Shown one piece after another: positions 6,560 through 7,691 of a stretch of 7,691 bases of DNA. Every line of letters starts with the position of its first letter. Position 1 is the stretch's first letter. A model generated the notes under the pieces. That model was not told the origin of the DNA. It made no database searches and saw only the letters and a program-made list of their open reading frames with translations. Position numbers and translations under genes: made by a program. The DNA is from Dehalococcoidia bacterium (GTDB taxonomy: Bacteria > Chloroflexota > Dehalococcoidia > Tepidiformales > Tepidiformaceae), in assembly GCA_007126855.1 (NCBI GenBank), contig SLAK01000349.1:1-7691 (forward strand). The letters run 5' to 3'.

Positions 6560-7467
6560 CGACGTCGGACACGACCATCACGGCCCAGGCAGCGTCACAA
6601 AGCGACGGGATTAACCTGTACCGGCCGTCGCGGTCGAAGCGCGTGCGGCGGCTCATCCGCACGCAGCCGCTGGGGGCGTTCTTTCTGCTGGTGATCGTTG
6701 CGTTGATCGTGATAGCGGTCTTCGCGCCATTCTTTGCAACGCATTCTCCGACCACGACGGGCGCGACGAACCTGGAGTCGCCATCGATGGACCACTGGTT
6801 TGGTACCGACCACCTGGGGCGCGACATCTATAGCCGTGTGGTCCACGGCAGCCGGACGTCGCTCCAGGTCGGCATTATTGCGACGGCGATCGGCGTGATT
6901 GGCGGTGCATTCATCGGACTGGTGTCCGGTTACTTCGGCGGCTGGCTGGATATGTTCTTCCAGCGCATTGTCGATACGTTGATGGCGTTCCCGCTGCTGA
7001 TCCTGGCGCTGATCATGATCGCCGTGGTCGGCCCCTCCATGCGGAACGTGATGATCGTGGTGGGCATAGGCATCATGCCGGGGGTGTCTCGCATCATTAG
7101 AGGCATTGTCCTAAGTGAAAAAGAGAATCAGTACATCGAGGCCGCGAAGACGATCGGCTGTTCTGCGCCGCGCATCCTGTGGCGCCACCTGCTGCCAAAC
7201 CTTATCGCGCCGATCGTGGTCATCGCGAGCGCGGTCATGCCGGGAGCGATTCTCGTGGAGGCCGGGCTCAGCTTTCTCGGCCTGGGGACGCCGCCACCGA
7301 CGCCTTCCTGGGGCGGCGACCTGAGCGGCAACGCTCAGCGGTTCTTCCGCCACGCGCCGTGGATGGCGATCTTCCCGGGCCTGGCGATCAGCATCGTGGT
7401 GCTGGCCTTCAACCTGGTCGGCGACGCGATCCGGGATATCGTGGACCCGAGGCTGCGAAACCGCTAA
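6556..7467 (+). CDS. ABC transporter permease, DppC/OppC-like
   Basis: This predicted 303-residue partner permease has a soluble basic N-terminus of about 37 residues and then the OppC-type first membrane segment (about 38-61). The conserved HWFGTDHLGRDIYSR (80-94) follows, and then the permease core. The EAA loop is YIEAAKTIGCSAPRI (193-207) with RHLLPN after it. GLSFLGLGTPPPTPSWG (237-253) and the terminal DPRLRNR are standard for the subfamily. ATG 6556 overlaps the DppB-like stop as ATGA; GAGG at 6541-6544 lies 11 bases upstream, so coupling is the likely mode of initiation. It is the last gene of the operon in this window: no DppD/DppF-type ATPase follows, because the next gene is convergent. 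Confidence 0.93.
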   Translation: MTTSDTTITAQAASQSDGINLYRPSRSKRVRRLIRTQPLGAFFLLVIVALIVIAVFAPFFATHSPTTTGATNLESPSMDHWFGTDHLGRDIYSRVVHGSRTSLQVGIIATAIGVIGGAFIGLVSGYFGGWLDMFFQRIVDTLMAFPLLILALIMIAVVGPSMRNVMIVVGIGIMPGVSRIIRGIVLSEKENQYIEAAKTIGCSAPRILWRHLLPNLIAPIVVIASAVMPGAILVEAGLSFLGLGTPPPTPSWGGDLSGNAQRFFRHAPWMAIFPGLAISIVVLAFNLVGDAIRDIVDPRLRNR

Positions 7468-7475
7468 AGCTAGCG
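7462..7475. repeat. Small dyad spanning both convergent stop codons
   Basis: CGCTA-AAGC-TAGCG is a 5-bp inverted repeat with a 4-base loop. It contains the DppC-like stop TAA (7465-7467) and the minus-strand stop TAG (complement of 7470-7472). It is too short to call a terminator on its own. Confidence 0.3.
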
Positions 7476-7691
7476 TGCTTCCCTGAAGCTGCCGCCCGCT
7501 ATCGCCCGTGCAATATCGGCGGCGGCGGTTTCGTTCATCCCCTCGCCTTCCTCCGGCGCGCCGTACGCGCGGTACCAGAGCATGGAGAGGGTATCGACGG
7601 CTTCGTCGAAGCGGCTGTCATCGAAGGGGAATACTTCCCGGTACAGCCAGTCGAAGGCGAACCAGGACACCATGCCACCGAGCGCGTAGGC
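7470..7691 (-). CDS. Probable TetR/AcrR-family regulator, C-terminal part only
   Basis: The minus-strand frame is open to the window edge and gives at least the last 73 residues of a larger protein; the internal ATG at 7673 is probably not the start. The visible part is a helical stretch ALGGMVSWFAFDWLYRE followed by a second helix (DEAVDTLSMLWYRAYG) and a charged tail. That pattern of a Gly-Met turn, aromatic helix, then a final helix ending in W/F-x-R-x-x-G resembles the C-terminal ligand and dimerisation domain of TetR/AcrR regulators. The DNA-binding N-terminus lies outside the window, so the assignment is tentative. The gene converges on the permease operon with only two bases between stop codons. 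A role in controlling the transporter is an inference from position. Confidence 0.5.
   Translation of the reverse strand, partial: AYALGGMVSWFAFDWLYREVFPFDDSRFDEAVDTLSMLWYRAYGAPEEGEGMNETAAADIARAIAGGSFREAR

Overview
This window is a high-GC bacterial chromosomal segment with two transcription units on the plus strand and the end of a convergent gene on the minus strand. Twin-arginine lipoproteins with an Asp/Pro-rich tether, high GC and OppA/DppA-type transporters next to a nitroreductase and a 2-hydroxyacid dehydrogenase would fit a Chloroflexota (Thermomicrobia- or SAR202-like) genome. That assignment is an inference from style; no rRNA or other marker gene is present.

Region 1 (about 130-1774) holds a nitroreductase-family flavoprotein and a D-isomer-specific 2-hydroxyacid dehydrogenase. 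They overlap by one base (TGATG) and are almost certainly translationally coupled. A hairpin-containing 231-bp gap separates them from the next unit.

Region 2 (about 1910-7467) is a peptide/nickel-type (family 5) ABC importer. Two closely similar Tat-exported lipoprotein substrate-binding proteins (roughly 85% identical by eye) are followed by a DppB-like and a DppC-like permease. Each binding-protein gene has its own promoter of the same design, TTGAC(G/C)-N17-TA(C/G)AGT. Each also carries a CTG-N10-CAG dyad at the same place just downstream of the predicted transcription start. A long hairpin without a U-tract separates the two binding-protein genes. The second binding protein and the permeases are packed tightly (3-bp gap, then 4-bp overlap), so they form one operon. 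No ATPase gene follows.

Region 3 (7470-7691, minus strand) is the C-terminal end of a probable TetR/AcrR-family regulator, convergent with the permease operon with two bases between the stop codons. It is a natural but unproven candidate to act on the duplicated dyads.

No RNA genes, CRISPR arrays, insertion sequences or clear signs of recent transfer were seen. I found no convincing novel system. The points most worth a second look are the duplicated promoter/operator module and the paired binding proteins sharing one permease pair.
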